In this document: in pieces, positions 5,789-6,950 of the stretch
Position numbering within the stretch: position 1 is the first letter of the stretch
How the letters are laid out: each line of letters starts with the position of its first letter
NCBI GenBank assembly: GCA_002774185.1
Contig: PEZG01000005.1
Span: 1-6,950 of the forward strand
Source of the DNA: Candidatus Roizmanbacteria bacterium CG09_land_8_20_14_0_10_41_9
GTDB lineage: Bacteria; Patescibacteriota; Microgenomatia; UBA1406; GWC2-37-13
Direction: 5' to 3'
Length of the DNA stretch: 6,950 nucleotides
Program-made: the position numbers and the translations under genes
Notes under the pieces: generated by a model
What the model saw: only the letters and a program-made list of their open reading frames with translations
What the model was told of the DNA's origin: nothing
Databases searched by the model: none

Positions 5789-6950
5789 TTACAGATGTAT
5801 TGTTTGGTATCCTTCACTTTCGTGGTCGCAATCAACGCAGTAGATAGAAAACATGTCTTTAATCACGGTTTTTTCTTTCATTTCAACGTCGGGATCGTCC
5901 GGTTTTACCATCTTTTCCGTTCCTTTTTTTATCGGTACAAACTGTTTTGTCACAGGGAGTTCTTTTGGTTCGGTTCCCTTTATGAAATATTCGAATCGGG
6001 ATTGGCAATTTTCTTCGCCGCTTTCCTTTTTACCCATGGCAACCCCGCTATCCCAGCACACTTTCATGCCCGTAACGGATTCAGGTCTCACCGGCCAGAG
6101 ATCGGGTTGATTTTGAAGCACATGATTCATCACTTTGTTCCATATGGGAGCAGCTCCAGTGACGCCTGAGGTGAGATAGGGGTTCATGGGAGTGTTATCG
6201 TTGTTTCCCACCCATACCACAGTGAGAAAATTTGGCGAGTATCCGATCGTCCAGTTATCCTTTTTATCATCTGTGGTCCCGGTTTTCACGGAAACGGCAT
6301 GTTTGGAAATGTTGAGGAGAGAGGATGATCCGAACGCGGCAGACCGCGCATTGTCATCGAGCAAAATATGGGAAATGATGAATGCGGTTTCTTGGGAGAC
6401 CGCTTTTTTTCCGCTGATCGCGAGAAAATTCGGATAGGTAAGCGGTTTACTCACGTCTTTCACGTAATTCCTATCCTCATATTTATAAAGCGTTTTTCCA
6501 AGCTTGTCTTTCACTTCCAGGAGTCCAAATAATTTTTTTGGAGTTCCTCTGTTCGCGAATACAGAAAAAGCCTGCGCCATTTCAGTCATTTTTACTTCTC
6601 CTCCACCCAATGTAAGGGACAGTCCATAATTTTTCGGATTTTTAAAGCTTGTTATCGTAAATGCAGAGGCAGATGCGATGAAGTTCTCAACTCCATTTAC
6701 TGCCATCATTTTTACTGCAGGAATGTTGTAAGAATTTCCCAAAGCAAACCGGAGCTGGGTCGGACCATGGAATTGACCATCATAATTAACCGGACAGTAT
6801 CCACTGGGTTGGCCGGCAGCAGAAAAACACGTGGGTACATCGAGAAAAACCGTTGCGGGTGTAACGAGTTTTCTCTCAATTCCAATCGCATAGTTAATCG
6901 GCTTTATCGAACTCCCGGGTTGTCGAAGGGCGGTTGTCACGTTGAAGGCT
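5789..6950 (-). CDS. Class A penicillin-binding protein, transpeptidase half; N-terminus beyond the window
   Basis: The reading frame enters at the right edge and ends with TAA at 5789-5791, giving about 386 visible residues. All three penicillin-binding motifs are present in order: S-S-I-K in R-Q-P-G-S-S-I-K-P (catalytic Ser codon 6911-6913, Lys 6902-6904), S-Y-N (6725-6733) and K-T-G-T-T (K-T-G at 6278-6286), followed by W-T-I-G-Y and V-V-W-V-G-N-N-D. The R-Q-P-G context and the T-L-G-G-G-E-V motif are typical of bifunctional class A enzymes, so a GT51 glycosyltransferase domain and a membrane anchor should lie upstream, unseen. The enzyme forms peptide crosslinks in peptidoglycan outside the membrane. 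A GTG at 6940 lies in frame but reads as internal Val, since F-N-V-T-T-A-L-R precedes the active site as in relatives. The C-terminal tail of about 100 residues has Lys-rich segments and four Cys, two in Y-C-V-D-C near the end. Confidence 0.93.
   Translation of the reverse strand, partial: AFNVTTALRQPGSSIKPINYAIGIERKLVTPATVFLDVPTCFSAAGQPSGYCPVNYDGQFHGPTQLRFALGNSYNIPAVKMMAVNGVENFIASASAFTITSFKNPKNYGLSLTLGGGEVKMTEMAQAFSVFANRGTPKKLFGLLEVKDKLGKTLYKYEDRNYVKDVSKPLTYPNFLAISGKKAVSQETAFIISHILLDDNARSAAFGSSSLLNISKHAVSVKTGTTDDKKDNWTIGYSPNFLTVVWVGNNDNTPMNPYLTSGVTGAAPIWNKVMNHVLQNQPDLWPVRPESVTGMKVCWDSGVAMGKKESGEENCQSRFEYFIKGTEPKELPVTKQFVPIKKGTEKMVKPDDPDVEMKEKTVIKDMFSIYCVDCDHESEGYQTIHL

Noticed and set aside
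6938..6940. GTG at 6940 as the start of the penicillin-binding protein
   Set aside because: The active-site serine lies only nine codons further on, and the frame continues upstream to the window edge, so this is an internal valine of a protein truncated by the window.
1..6950. CRISPR array, insertion sequence, integrase, toxin-antitoxin or phage genes
   Set aside because: No regularly spaced repeats, terminal inverted repeats around a transposase, or gene of these families is visible; all larger frames are accounted for by the genes listed.

Overview
No previously undescribed system is evident in this window. It is a fragment of a bacterial chromosome carrying cell-surface and cell-wall genes, one tRNA and one replication-repair ATPase. 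Every gene of appreciable size falls in a known family. The most interesting signals are regulatory: a palindromic -10 element shared by two divergent promoters, two genes that look leaderless, and a hairpin cluster between a tRNA and the gene after it.

Organism: the code reads as standard and base composition is moderate. The ArnT-like gene has an N-terminal signature (D-F-H-S-W-R-Q-V-D-T, then R-Y-D-D-L and G-Y-R-F-V-E-F-P) that I associate from memory with Candidate Phyla Radiation (Patescibacteria), particularly Microgenomates. Leaderless-looking starts, few clear Shine-Dalgarno sites, a tRNA without encoded CCA and tight gene packing fit that idea but do not prove it.

Layout, left to right. 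Positions 3726 down to 1 (minus strand) form a glycan operon: a family-2 glycosyltransferase, an O-antigen ligase/polymerase-like membrane protein overlapping it, and an ArnT/PMT-like membrane glycosyltransferase that runs off the left edge. Positions 3713-4495 (plus strand) hold a promoter, a CAU-anticodon tRNA, a pair of competing hairpins and an RmlC-like sugar epimerase gene. The operon and the tRNA diverge from a 39-bp gap. Positions 5704 down to 4496 (minus) encode the AAA+ ATPase RarA/MgsA, whose stop codon abuts the epimerase stop codon with no base between. Positions 6950 down to 5789 (minus) encode the transpeptidase part of a class A penicillin-binding protein that begins beyond the right edge.

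How the genes fit together: the epimerase could supply a deoxysugar nucleotide such as dTDP-L-rhamnose. The family-2 enzyme could add sugars to a lipid-linked glycan on the cytoplasmic side, and the ligase-like protein and ArnT-like enzyme could polymerise, transfer or decorate it outside the membrane. The penicillin-binding protein crosslinks peptidoglycan. RarA and the tRNA are housekeeping neighbours. There is no gene-free stretch over 300 bases; the longest gaps are about 84 bases (5705-5788) and about 49 bases (3838-3886).
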